Assembly: GCA_041661365.1 (NCBI GenBank)
Contig: JBAZUN010000149.1
Location: forward strand, 1 to 12,413
Direction of reading: 5' to 3'
Source: CAITNQ01 sp041661365
GTDB lineage: Bacteria; Latescibacterota; UBA2968; UBA8231
DNA: 12,413 nucleotides
Part shown: positions 1 through 6,793 of the stretch, one piece after another
How positions within the stretch are numbered: the first letter of the stretch is position 1
How the letters are laid out: each line of letters starts with the position of its first letter
Notes under the pieces: generated by a model
What the model was told of the DNA's origin: nothing
Database searches by the model: none
What the model saw: the letters and a program-made list of their open reading frames with translations, nothing else
Translations under genes and position numbers: made by a program

Positions 1-594
1 CACTTCTTCCAGCACCTCGGGCAACAGGCCCTGCGGTACGACTACCACGCCGTCGTCGTCCGCGGAGACGATATCTCCCGGGCAGACCAGAACCCCGGCA
101 CACCCGATGGGCACGTTGAAGTCGACGTTGAAGACCGTGCCGCCCGGGCTGGCGGGCCCGTGAGAAAAGGTGGGGATGCCGACCTCCAAGATGCGCGAGG
201 AGTCGCGTACCCCCATGTCGGAGATGCTGCCGGCGGCGCCCCGGGCCTGCATGCGGCGGGAGAGCAGGTCGCCGAACAGCCCCTCGTTGGCGTCACCGCG
301 TCCGTCCAGCACCACCACGTCACCCGGCTGAATGGCGTCGATGGCGTCGTCCGGGTGGCCGGGGTAGGCGGTTCCGGGCTGGTAGGCCAGGGGCTGCAGG
401 TCCTCGCGCCCTGGGACACTGCGGATGGTCAGTGCCGGCCCGACGCAGCACATGCCGCGCTGCAGCGGGTAAAGGGGCATCCATATCCTGAGCACCCCCT
501 GGCGACGCAGGATGGTCTGGAGCGTCGCCGTGCTGGCCCGCCGCAGCCCGGCGATGGCGTCCTGGGTGGGACGCGCGAATTCAGCTCCCTGCAT
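1..594 (-). CDS. RraA-like class II aldolase family protein (partial, C-terminus beyond window)
   Basis: The reverse-strand frame reads 198 codons from the ATG at 594-592 to the window edge without a stop. The family includes 4-hydroxy-4-methyl-2-oxoglutarate/oxaloacetate aldolases and the RNase E inhibitor RraA, and was formerly annotated as 'dimethylmenaquinone methyltransferase'. Family signatures are GDVVVLDG (91-98), NEGLFGDLL (103-111), the ARGAAGSISDMGVRD stretch with the active-site Arg-Asp pair at R130-D131, and PGDIVSADDDGVVVVP (172-187). The protein also carries an N-terminal helix (residues 8-31) typical of aldolase-type members rather than minimal RraA, so I favour a cytoplasmic metal-dependent retro-aldol enzyme releasing pyruvate. 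The start has a GGAGG 5 nt upstream. It lies 47 bp downstream of the PLP enzyme gene on the same strand, so the two are probably co-transcribed. The substrate cannot be read from the sequence. Confidence 0.85.
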   Translation of the reverse strand, partial: MQGAEFARPTQDAIAGLRRASTATLQTILRRQGVLRIWMPLYPLQRGMCCVGPALTIRSVPGREDLQPLAYQPGTAYPGHPDDAIDAIQPGDVVVLDGRGDANEGLFGDLLSRRMQARGAAGSISDMGVRDSSRILEVGIPTFSHGPASPGGTVFNVDFNVPIGCAGVLVCPGDIVSADDDGVVVVPQGLLPEVLEEV

Positions 595-641
595 GGGCTC
601 CTCCCTCTGTGCGGTGCACCTGCCGGCGCTGGTGACGCGGC

Positions 642-1751
642 TCAGGCGCGCAGCACCTGGGCTAAACGCGCGGTTACCTGGCAGACCTCGCCGGCCTCCA
701 GGAACTGGGGGTTGATGCTCAGCCAGTCGCGGATCCGCGTTACGCGGATGGCCGGATCGCCGTCCGCCAAGGCTGAGGCAACCTCCGCGGCACTGCGGCC
801 CGCCACCTGGGGATCCACGGTGATGCGGGCCACGGGTATGCCCTCGCTATAGAGCGCCTCGTCGCGCACCACGCACACCCCGGGGATATCCTGCAGCGCT
901 GCGATGATCTGGGCCACGTCCTCCTCCCAGCCACGTGCCACGGTCTGGTGGTCAAGAGCCAGGTAGAGCTCCACGGCTTTCACCAGCCCGACCATATCCT
1001 CCTTGGTGACCTTCATGGAGCGCCCGAGCGAGTGATTGGGGGCGCCGTTGAGGATGCAGGCCTCCAGCATCCGGCTGCTGGACAAGAGCACCAGGGCGCT
1101 GTTCTGCGGGCCGCGCAGGCCCTTGCCGCCGCTGATAATGACCACATCCGCCCCGGTCTGGCTCAGGCCGCTCAGATTGCGCGCCGGCGGCACCTCCGCG
1201 GCCGCGTCCACGACCACCGGCACGTCCCGGGCGTGGGCGATCTCCACGGTCTCGCGCAGCGACAGAGGCTCGTGCATGGTGCGGTGGCCGTAGACGTAGA
1301 CCACGGCCGCGGTCTGTGGACCGATGGCGGCCTCGAGCTCCCAGTCGTAGGTCACCCAGGCGTTGCCGATCTCCACCAGGCGCACCCCCACCTGGCGGAC
1401 GGCGTGGTCGTAGGGGTTGCGGTGGGAGCGGCGGATGACCACCTCGTGGCGCATCCCGGAGGTATCCGGAAGGCGGGCCAGGCGGGCCATGTCAGTGCCA
1501 GTGACGCAGGCCGCCGTGGCGATGGCCAGACCGGCCGCGCTACCGCCGCACAGGTAGCAGGCCTCAACCCCGATCATCTGCGCCAGGCGCCGCCCGGCAG
1601 CGCGCTGCAGGTCGATCAGGTCGACATAGGCACCGGCGGCTTCGGCCATGGCGGCCACGACCTCGGGCCGCACCCGGGCACTGCCGATCCGGGTCATCGG
1701 TCCCCAGGCGTTGATGACCCGCTTCACACCCAGGGATTCGTATACACCCAT
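642..1751 (-). CDS. SelA/DgaE-like PLP-dependent lyase or transferase
   Basis: A 369-residue fold-type I PLP enzyme of the SelA-like group, which contains selenocysteine synthase SelA and D-glucosaminate-6-phosphate ammonia-lyase DgaE. In this numbering, the N-terminal signature is YESLGVKRVINAWG (4-17). A phosphate-binding CGGSAAGL lies at 68-75, the cofactor Asp is in VVVDAAAE (D182), and the Schiff-base lysine is K210 in ISGGKGLRGPQ. The length fits DgaE-like enzymes and is well short of SelA, so selenocysteine synthesis is unlikely. An upstream ATG at 1781 is in frame. I chose 1751 because AGGAGG (1757-1762) sits 5 nt before it and homologues conventionally begin 'M-x-V/I-Y'. The gene is followed by the RraA-like aldolase on the same strand. 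By analogy with the dgaE-dgaF pair, the product may be a 2-keto-3-deoxy acid passed to the aldolase, which is an inference. Confidence 0.85.
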   Translation of the reverse strand: MGVYESLGVKRVINAWGPMTRIGSARVRPEVVAAMAEAAGAYVDLIDLQRAAGRRLAQMIGVEACYLCGGSAAGLAIATAACVTGTDMARLARLPDTSGMRHEVVIRRSHRNPYDHAVRQVGVRLVEIGNAWVTYDWELEAAIGPQTAAVVYVYGHRTMHEPLSLRETVEIAHARDVPVVVDAAAEVPPARNLSGLSQTGADVVIISGGKGLRGPQNSALVLLSSSRMLEACILNGAPNHSLGRSMKVTKEDMVGLVKAVELYLALDHQTVARGWEEDVAQIIAALQDIPGVCVVRDEALYSEGIPVARITVDPQVAGRSAAEVASALADGDPAIRVTRIRDWLSINPQFLEAGEVCQVTARLAQVLRA

Positions 1752-1830
1752 CCCATCCTCCTGGCCGGGGGCAAGCGGCACGGCCCCGCCCGGGCGATCC
1801 GGGGGCTGCCCCGCTGTGCTGGGGAAGTAA

Positions 1831-1844
1831 ACATCCGGGTATGT
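1831..1844. repeat. imperfect palindrome ACAT-N6-ATGT, candidate operator
   Basis: ACATCCGGGTATGT has perfect ACAT/ATGT arms around a partly symmetric centre (10 of 14 positions symmetric). It lies about 80 bp upstream of the start of the leftward PLP-enzyme gene, in the more A/T-rich part of the gap. The size and symmetry suit a dimeric repressor site, but no regulator gene is in the window, and a chance match of this size is quite possible. Confidence 0.2.
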
Positions 1845-1934
1845 GCGGCTGTCAACGTCAGGGGTGGCCCTGGCCTGGCCGGTCGCATCCTTCCCCCTGC
1901 GGACCTCGGGCCCATCGATATGTTAGGAGGGTCC

Positions 1935-1949
1935 GTGAAATGCCTTCAC
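1935..1949. repeat. palindrome GTGAA-N5-TTCAC, candidate operator
   Basis: A perfect 5-bp inverted repeat with a 5-nt centre, ending 4 nt before the TATAGC -10-like element at 1954-1959 and about 55 bp before the first PhyH start. Its position is what an operator or activator site for that gene would need. The spacing differs by one base from the CRP half-site spacing (GTGA-N7-TCAC here), so it is not a CRP site as written. Confidence 0.25.
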
Positions 1950-2003
1950 CCGCTATAGCAGGCGGCCTGAGATGCGGCTGCCGGGATACCAGGAGCGATG
2001 GCC

Positions 2004-2798
2004 ATGAGTCGGTTCGCCGTTACCCAGCAGCATGTGCGGCAGTTTCAGCAGGACGGATTCCTCCTGGTGGAGGGGCTGTACGATCGCGACGAGGTCGACC
2101 TCCTTCTCGAGATCGGCCGGGGCGATCCGGAGAAGGCGGCCATGGTGCGCGCCACCCGCGATGCGCGGGGAGGCGAGAGCAAGTTGTGGCTCACCGCGGA
2201 GACCGACCGCGAGGACATCTACAACGCCTTCTGCCACGGTCGACGCCTGGTCGACACCATGGAACAGCTCCTCGACGACGAGGTTTATCTGTACCACTAC
2301 AAGATGATGGTCAAGGAGCCGCGCGTCGGTGGGGCCTGGGAGTGGCACCAGGACTACGGGTACTGGTACAACAACGGCTGCCTGTACCCGCACCTGGCCA
2401 GTTGCATGATCGCCGTGGATCGGGCATACCGGGCGAACGGCTGCCTGCAGGTCCTGCGCGGGTCGCACCTCCTGGGCCGCATCGAGCACGGCACCTACGG
2501 CTCCCAGACCGGCGCCGATCCCGGTCGGGTGGAGCTGGCCAAGCAGCACCTGGAGCGGGTCTACTGCGAGATGGAGCCGGGCACGGCCCTCTTCTTCCAC
2601 GCCAACCTGCTGCACTGCTCTGATCCCAACACCAGCGATGACCCTCGCTGGACCCTGATCTGCTGCTACAACACCCGGCATAACCCGTGCACCGACAAGC
2701 CCGGCCACCCCAGCTACCGGCCGCTGGCGAAGTGGGACGACGGGAGCGTCAGGGAGATCGGGAAGCGCCAACTGGAGACCCTGCGGCAGAAGGCCTGA
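2004..2798 (+). CDS. phytanoyl-CoA dioxygenase (PhyH) family protein 1
   Basis: A 264-residue Fe(II)/2-oxoglutarate-dependent oxygenase of the PhyH family. The family hydroxylates small substrates (acyl-CoAs, ectoine, antibiotic intermediates) while decarboxylating 2-oxoglutarate. The family N-terminus FQQDGFLLVEGL is at 14-25. The iron triad is H115-Q-D117 (WEWHQDYGYW) plus H204 (ANLLHCSDPN), and R215 in DPRWTLICCYN is the likely 2-oxoglutarate-binding arginine. NGCLQVLRGSH (146-156) is the usual core strand. All catalytic positions are kept, so the enzyme is probably active in the cytoplasm. ATGs occur at 1998 and 2004. I prefer 2004 because AGGAG (1991-1995) is then 8 nt away rather than 2. 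The gene is isolated: divergent from the PLP enzyme and convergent with the Rieske gene. The substrate is unknown. Confidence 0.88.
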   Translation: MSRFAVTQQHVRQFQQDGFLLVEGLYDRDEVDLLLEIGRGDPEKAAMVRATRDARGGESKLWLTAETDREDIYNAFCHGRRLVDTMEQLLDDEVYLYHYKMMVKEPRVGGAWEWHQDYGYWYNNGCLYPHLASCMIAVDRAYRANGCLQVLRGSHLLGRIEHGTYGSQTGADPGRVELAKQHLERVYCEMEPGTALFFHANLLHCSDPNTSDDPRWTLICCYNTRHNPCTDKPGHPSYRPLAKWDDGSVREIGKRQLETLRQKA

Positions 2799-2831
2799 GG
2801 TGATCCAGGCGAGGGCAACACTCCGGTTGTA

Positions 2832-2862
2832 GCCGCAGCAGTCCGAGACGTACTGCCGCGGT
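2832..2862. terminator. candidate bidirectional terminator hairpin between convergent genes
   Basis: Bases 2832-2842 can pair with 2852-2862: about ten pairs including one G-T wobble, with one internal A/C mismatch and a 9-nt loop. It occupies the 69-bp gap between two convergent stop codons (2798 and 2868), where a shared terminator is expected. There is no T-tract on either side, so intrinsic termination may be weak or may need Rho. Confidence 0.4.
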
Positions 2863-2867
2863 GACCC

Positions 2868-4691
2868 TCAGTCGTCGTCGGCCCGTTGACTGAGGAGCTC
2901 GCCGCGGGCCAGACGCTCGGCGTTCTGGGTGGACCAGAGGATGCCCTTCATCACCTTCTGTGCAGTGATGTACCGGGTGGCCGCCAGCAGGTGGATCCGC
3001 TTCTCTTCGGGATCGGTGGTCAGGTCGAAATGCCGGAGCGCCGCCTCCAGGACCTGGAACATGTGCAGCTCGGCGTCCTCGCGGAGCAGGATGTGAGCCA
3101 GCGCCCGCCAGAGGCGGGCCGGGTCATGGCCTTCGGCCAGGTACTGGTTCACCAGCAGCTCGGACTCGTATACCTTCTGGAAGTCTGCCAGCTCCTGCAG
3201 CCGCTCCAGCATCGCCGCCCCCGTGTCCAGCGCCTCGTCCAGGCGCTGATCGGGTCTGGGCACCCGGGCGGACGGCATGTTGAGCCACCGCAGGTAGGTG
3301 AGGAAGACGGCACCGTGGAATAACCCCCGCAGCAGCTCCCTGCTCGGGGCGCGGTGGAACGCTCGGTACAGCGCGTGGGCATAGGAGTAGATGTTCGCGA
3401 CCTCGTGCCAGTCGCCCTCGTTCTTGAGGTGGAAGCGGACGGTGCGCACCGCCGCGGCATAGGTCATCGCCCGGCAGAGGTCTGTGGGCCGCACGCCCTG
3501 GCGCAGCCGCGACTCCAGCTCGGCGACGATCGGCACCAGATCCTCGCCCAGCAGGACCTGGGCAAAGGCGGTGACGTCAAGGGGTGCGACCCGGGTCTGG
3601 TTCTCCTCCCAGATCCGGTCCAGCCGGGCAAATATCTCCTCCAGGACGGGCACGCTGTCGGCCCAACGCGAGGTCTCCTCGTGCCGGGTCCGGCCGACCA
3701 GATCGACCACGATCGGCCGCAGGATCTCTTCGGCGCCCACCCATTCCACGTAGTCCAGGGCCTCGAACACCTTGTTGCCGAAGTCCAGCGCGTGGCCGTC
3801 TCCGGTGAAGTAGAAATCGGTGGCCGCGGTGAAGACGAAGTCGGCGAGCACCGGAGCCGGGTGCTGGCGGTCGTGGAGGGTGATCAGGATCCGCTCGGCC
3901 GTGCCGTGGTCGCGCTGGTCGACCGCCCGCCGGAACCAGCGCTTGAGCGTCGCCAGGTCCTGATCCTCCCGGGCTCGGGGCAGGGGGGACCGCTGTCGCC
4001 GGGAACTGCCCGAGGTTCGGTTGGCGATCTGGGTGAGACCGTGGACCAGGAAGAGGTTCTGGTCGTCAGGGTCGATCTCCCCCCAGAGATTGGCCGCCAG
4101 GGTAAGGATGGTCACGCCCGAGGACCAGCCCTCACTGGTCTTGTGAGCCCCGTAGTACAGGCCTTGCTGGATGATCTCCTGCGGCCGCGCCCCGCCTTGG
4201 CGCAGGGCGGTCACGGCCTTGGCGATCAGGAAGGAGCTGCGGTCCTTGAGCCCCTGCTCCAGCACGCGCCGGCCGCGCTCGAGGAGACGGCGACGGGTCT
4301 CCTCCTGCTCGCCGCGGGCGAGTCCGACGTACAGGTAACCGTCCTCCCGCAGCTCGACCGGGAAGGCCTTCAGGTCGTCGCCGGCGGTCAGGAAGCAGCC
4401 GCCGGTCTTCAGGTCGAACTCCCAGTGATGCCAGTGGCAGATGAGGACCCCGTCGCGCACCGTGCCCTCGGACATGGGGTACCCCATGTGCGGGCAGCGG
4501 TTGTCCACGGCGTGGTACCGTCCTTGATACCGGAAGATCGCCAGGTGGGTGCCGTCTATGGTCAGCGGCCGGCCCTGGCCTTCGGCGAGCTCATCGGCGC
4601 GGCAGAGCTGGTGATAGACCAGGTCGGCTGCCTCGGCCGCGGCCCCGGACGAGGCGCGGTCTGACAGCGGCGGACAGTGCGTGGTGGTCAT
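2868..4691 (-). CDS. Rieske [2Fe-2S] domain fused to a large uncharacterised helical domain
   Basis: A 607-residue protein. Residues about 24-126 form a Rieske domain with C66-P-H68, then 16 residues, then C85-H-W-H88, the full cluster-ligand set. CPHMGYPMSEGTV and CHWHHWEFDLKTG are textbook Rieske loops. The remaining ~460 residues are predominantly amphipathic helix and unusually His-rich (H183, H217, H273, H277, H300, H337, H421, H429, H439, H446, H459 and others), with blocks such as LFLVHGLTQIA, GHALDFGNKVFEALD and LFHGAVFLTYLRWLN. I found no D-x2-H-x4-H mononuclear-iron motif of classical Rieske oxygenases and no signal peptide. A plausible reading is a cytoplasmic oxidoreductase in which the Rieske cluster feeds electrons to a metal site in the helical part. 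That is inference, and a remote relation to questin-oxidase-like proteins is possible but untested. The start has AAGG 6 nt upstream. The gene is divergent from the PhyH 2-4 operon and convergent with PhyH 1. Confidence 0.8.
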   Translation of the reverse strand: MTTTHCPPLSDRASSGAAAEAADLVYHQLCRADELAEGQGRPLTIDGTHLAIFRYQGRYHAVDNRCPHMGYPMSEGTVRDGVLICHWHHWEFDLKTGGCFLTAGDDLKAFPVELREDGYLYVGLARGEQEETRRRLLERGRRVLEQGLKDRSSFLIAKAVTALRQGGARPQEIIQQGLYYGAHKTSEGWSSGVTILTLAANLWGEIDPDDQNLFLVHGLTQIANRTSGSSRRQRSPLPRAREDQDLATLKRWFRRAVDQRDHGTAERILITLHDRQHPAPVLADFVFTAATDFYFTGDGHALDFGNKVFEALDYVEWVGAEEILRPIVVDLVGRTRHEETSRWADSVPVLEEIFARLDRIWEENQTRVAPLDVTAFAQVLLGEDLVPIVAELESRLRQGVRPTDLCRAMTYAAAVRTVRFHLKNEGDWHEVANIYSYAHALYRAFHRAPSRELLRGLFHGAVFLTYLRWLNMPSARVPRPDQRLDEALDTGAAMLERLQELADFQKVYESELLVNQYLAEGHDPARLWRALAHILLREDAELHMFQVLEAALRHFDLTTDPEEKRIHLLAATRYITAQKVMKGILWSTQNAERLARGELLSQRADDD

Positions 4692-4911
4692 GCGGCACCT
4701 TCCTTCAAGGCCGACGCGGCGGTTGGCGACGGGTGGCAGCGCTCACCCGAATAAACGTACCAGCCGCGTTCGCGCAGCCCGCACCTGCAGCCCCGAACGA
4801 ATGGCGTTGCCGGGTTGGGGTGCATCGGTACATTCGGCTGCACGCCCACCCCAACCCTGAGCCTTTGCCGGCAGGGAGCGCCGCCAGAGGCTTGCCACCG
4901 GAGCCTGGGAC
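4692..4911. promoter_or_regulatory. divergent intergenic region
   Basis: This 220-bp gap lies between the leftward Rieske-fusion gene and the rightward PhyH 2-4 operon and must hold both promoters. It includes a locally A/T-richer segment (CGAATAAACGTAC, about 4748-4760) and the strong inverted repeat listed separately. I could not assign reliable -35/-10 boxes. Short forward reading frames across it lack family resemblance and are not called as genes. Confidence 0.4.
4812..4857. repeat. perfect 11-bp inverted repeat upstream of PhyH 2-4 operon
   Basis: GGGTTGGGGTG (4812-4822) is the exact reverse complement of CACCCCAACCC (4847-4857), separated by 24 nt. An overlapping pair GTGCA/TGCAC (4820-4824 and 4839-4843) allows an alternative inner stem. 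The right arm ends 54 nt before the PhyH 2 start. It could be an extended operator, a 5'-leader hairpin affecting expression of the operon, or a terminator-like stem, and no T-tract follows it. Confidence 0.5.
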
Positions 4912-5814
4912 ATGAGCCTGTCCACCCCGGCCGTCCTCGAGCAGATCGAGGTGACGGCGGCCAACCTGGACGTGGCCCGCGCCGCGTCCATCTACCGCGA
5001 CCAGGGGTGTCTGGTGGTCCGCGGACTTCTCGCCCCGTACATCTCCGCCATCGCCGCCGACATCGAGGCCGCCGCGCGCACGGCCATCTCCCTGCTAGAC
5101 CAGGGGCAGCAGATCCCGGAAGGGAGGCTGACCCCGGACGGCACCCTTTTCCTGCCGGCCCCACCCGGCTTCGGGCGTCCCTGGCAGATCATGGTGCTGG
5201 CCTGCTCGTACGAGACGAGCTCGGCCTTCCTCCACTCGGCGCTGGACCCGCGACTGCTGGACTTGGCAGAGGTCATCCTCGGGCCGGACGTCGAGCTGTT
5301 CGGTCGGGGGCAGTGCCTGTATAAGGAGCCGGTGGGCGGCCACGCCAAGCACCTGCACCAGGACGGCGCGTACTTCGAGCATCGCTTCGAGGGGCCGGTG
5401 GCGGCGCTGACCTACGTGGTGCCCACGGACCTGGAGAACGGCGCCCTGCACGTGGTGCCGGGATCGCACCGAACCGGCATCCTCGAACACGTGGACACCT
5501 TTTCCCACCTGGGGCTGGACGCCCGGGAGTGGCCCTGGGAGCGCACCGTGCCCGTGTGCGGCCAGCCGGGTGACACCGTCCTCTTCCACGTCAAGACGGT
5601 GCACGGCTCCAAGGAGAACCACTCTCTCTCGCCGCGTCCGGTGTTCATCCACCGCTACCGCCAGGCCGACGACTACGTCACGGTGAGTGCCACCACGGCG
5701 GCCAACCGCAGGGAGGCAGAAGCCCGCGCCGGTGAGGCGCGCAAGGAGAACCAGCGCGGCCTGATGGTGCGTGGCCGCCGCACCTATCACGTGAGCGCGG
5801 AGGGCGGCGCATGA
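4912..5814 (+). CDS. phytanoyl-CoA dioxygenase (PhyH) family protein 2
   Basis: A 300-residue Fe(II)/2-oxoglutarate oxygenase and the first gene of a three-gene PhyH operon. The iron ligands are H149-Q-D151 (KHLHQDGAYF) and H231 (VKTVHGSKENHS), with R242 in SPRPVFIHRYR as the likely 2-oxoglutarate anchor. The core NGALHVVPGSH spans 176-186. The N-terminal YRDQGCLVVRGLL (28-40) is the usual PhyH entry. The C-terminal ~50 residues are Arg/Ala/Glu-rich and look like a helical tail. GGAG lies 8 nt before the chosen ATG. Its stop overlaps the next start in an ATGA, implying translational coupling. The sequence is clearly diverged from PhyH 1, 3 and 4, so it probably acts on a different substrate or position. 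The substrate is not predictable from the sequence. Confidence 0.88.
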   Translation: MSLSTPAVLEQIEVTAANLDVARAASIYRDQGCLVVRGLLAPYISAIAADIEAAARTAISLLDQGQQIPEGRLTPDGTLFLPAPPGFGRPWQIMVLACSYETSSAFLHSALDPRLLDLAEVILGPDVELFGRGQCLYKEPVGGHAKHLHQDGAYFEHRFEGPVAALTYVVPTDLENGALHVVPGSHRTGILEHVDTFSHLGLDAREWPWERTVPVCGQPGDTVLFHVKTVHGSKENHSLSPRPVFIHRYRQADDYVTVSATTAANRREAEARAGEARKENQRGLMVRGRRTYHVSAEGGA

Positions 5815-6785
5815 GCCTCACACCCGCTGAGCTGGCGCAGTTCGAGGACGAGGGGTACGTGGTGCGAGCAGGCGTTTACCCCACCGGGGACCTGGAGCCC
5901 ATCCGCCGCGCCATCTCGGAGATGATCGACGTGGCAGCCCGCGCCCTCCACGGTGAGGGGCGGCTGAGCGACCTGTGTACCGGCGAGGGATTCGAGCGCC
6001 GGCTGGCCGCCATCCGCGAGATCGATGAGGAGGCGGCCCGTCAGATCTACGGCCTCCTCCTCGGCAAGGGGGGAGGTGGCTTCTCCGGTCCGGAGATGCT
6101 CGATCTCCTGCGGCACCCCGGGCTGCTCTCCTGCGTCGAGTCGCTGGTCGGCCCTGACATCGTCGGCTCGTCGGTCTACCGGATCCGCCCCAAGGTTCCC
6201 GGCTGGACCCACGGGGAAGTGCCGTGGCACCAGGACTCCGGGTACTTCGCGGCCCACTGCGACCGCTTCCTCATCGTCACCTGCTGGATCCCGCTGGTCG
6301 ACGCCACCCTGGAGAACGGCTGCCTGTACGTGCTGCCGCACCGCCACCGCGAAGGCGTGCTGCGCCACTACACGGGCGGGCACGGCAACTTCCTGGAGAT
6401 TCCGGTGGACGAGCTGCACCCGGAGGGGGCCGTGCCCCTGGAGATGCACGCGGGGGACGTCCTCTTCATGACCAACCTGACGCCGCACGCCTCCTTCGCC
6501 AACCGCACCGACCGCGTGCGCTGGAGCGTGGACCTGCGCTATCAGAGCGCCGCGGCTCCGAACAACGTGGATGAGGACCCGGCGCAGCTCACCGCCCAGA
6601 CCCAACGAGTCTCGGTAGCGTGCTACCCGCCGGAGGCCGACTTCGTCATCCGCGACCGGACCCATCCCGAGCACGAGGTGCGTCTCCCGGAGGACTTCCA
6701 CGCCCTGCGGCGGCGTTACGAGCAGGCGCGGCCTCACTACCCGGGCCGCGGCTGGACCCCCATGGCCACCCGCCAGACTCCCTAG
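5811..6785 (+). CDS. phytanoyl-CoA dioxygenase (PhyH) family protein 3
   Basis: A 324-residue PhyH-family oxygenase and the second gene of the operon. The N-terminal LAQFEDEGYVVRAGV (8-22) is followed by the iron ligands H140-Q-D142 (VPWHQDSGYF) and H226 (NLTPHASFANRT), with R238 in RVRWSVDLRYQ for 2-oxoglutarate. NGCLYVLPHRHREGVL (169-184) is the core strand, with HRH replacing the more common G-S-H. The extended C-terminus (about 250-324) resembles the longer bacterial PhyH proteins that carry a W/Y/P-rich tail. The ATG overlaps the preceding stop by 4 nt, with GGAGG 7 nt upstream. All catalytic residues are kept. It is encoded 8 bp before the next PhyH gene, so the three products are made together and may act in sequence on one substrate, which is an inference. 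Confidence 0.88.
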   Translation: MSLTPAELAQFEDEGYVVRAGVYPTGDLEPIRRAISEMIDVAARALHGEGRLSDLCTGEGFERRLAAIREIDEEAARQIYGLLLGKGGGGFSGPEMLDLLRHPGLLSCVESLVGPDIVGSSVYRIRPKVPGWTHGEVPWHQDSGYFAAHCDRFLIVTCWIPLVDATLENGCLYVLPHRHREGVLRHYTGGHGNFLEIPVDELHPEGAVPLEMHAGDVLFMTNLTPHASFANRTDRVRWSVDLRYQSAAAPNNVDEDPAQLTAQTQRVSVACYPPEADFVIRDRTHPEHEVRLPEDFHALRRRYEQARPHYPGRGWTPMATRQTP

Positions 6786-6793
6786 GAGCGGAG

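Larger units (their letters stand above)
1752..2003. promoter_or_regulatory. divergent intergenic region with candidate promoters
   Basis: This 252-bp gap separates the leftward PLP-enzyme/aldolase pair from the rightward first PhyH gene, so it must carry promoters for both directions. I see no confident sigma-70 pair. The best -10-like element for the rightward gene is TATAGC at 1954-1959, without a good -35. Two short palindromes (1831-1844 and 1935-1949) are listed separately. No open reading frame with credible coding character was recognised here. Confidence 0.45.

Noticed and set aside
160..852. Long forward open frame opposite the aldolase and PLP-enzyme genes
   Set aside because: It lies antisense to two genes with clear family motifs, and its His/Gly/Val-rich translation is typical of the reverse frame of high-GC coding DNA.
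642..1751. Selenocysteine synthase SelA, implying a selenoprotein system
   Set aside because: The protein is about 100 residues shorter than SelA, and no selB, selC or UGA-containing gene is visible. The neighbouring aldolase fits a catabolic SelA-like lyase.
948..1958. 336-codon forward open frame antisense to the PLP-enzyme gene
   Set aside because: The translation is low-complexity (rich in H, D, G, A) with no family motif, while the opposite strand encodes a recognisable PLP enzyme with a Shine-Dalgarno.
3354..4664. 436-codon forward open frame opposite the Rieske-fusion gene
   Set aside because: The opposite strand carries the full Rieske ligand set in frame. This frame shows only V/G/L/H-rich shadow composition.
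2868..4691. Classical Rieske non-heme iron oxygenase alpha subunit
   Set aside because: The protein has the Rieske motif, but the C-terminal part is longer and helical, and I could not find the D-x2-H-x4-H mononuclear-iron motif.
5787..6737. 316-codon reverse open frame opposite PhyH 3
   Set aside because: It is antisense to a gene with intact PhyH catalytic residues and has no recognisable motif.
6620..6793. Upstream extension of the PhyH 4 frame
   Set aside because: It overlaps PhyH 3 and is Arg/Pro/Ala-rich without homology character. A good Shine-Dalgarno supports the start at 6794.
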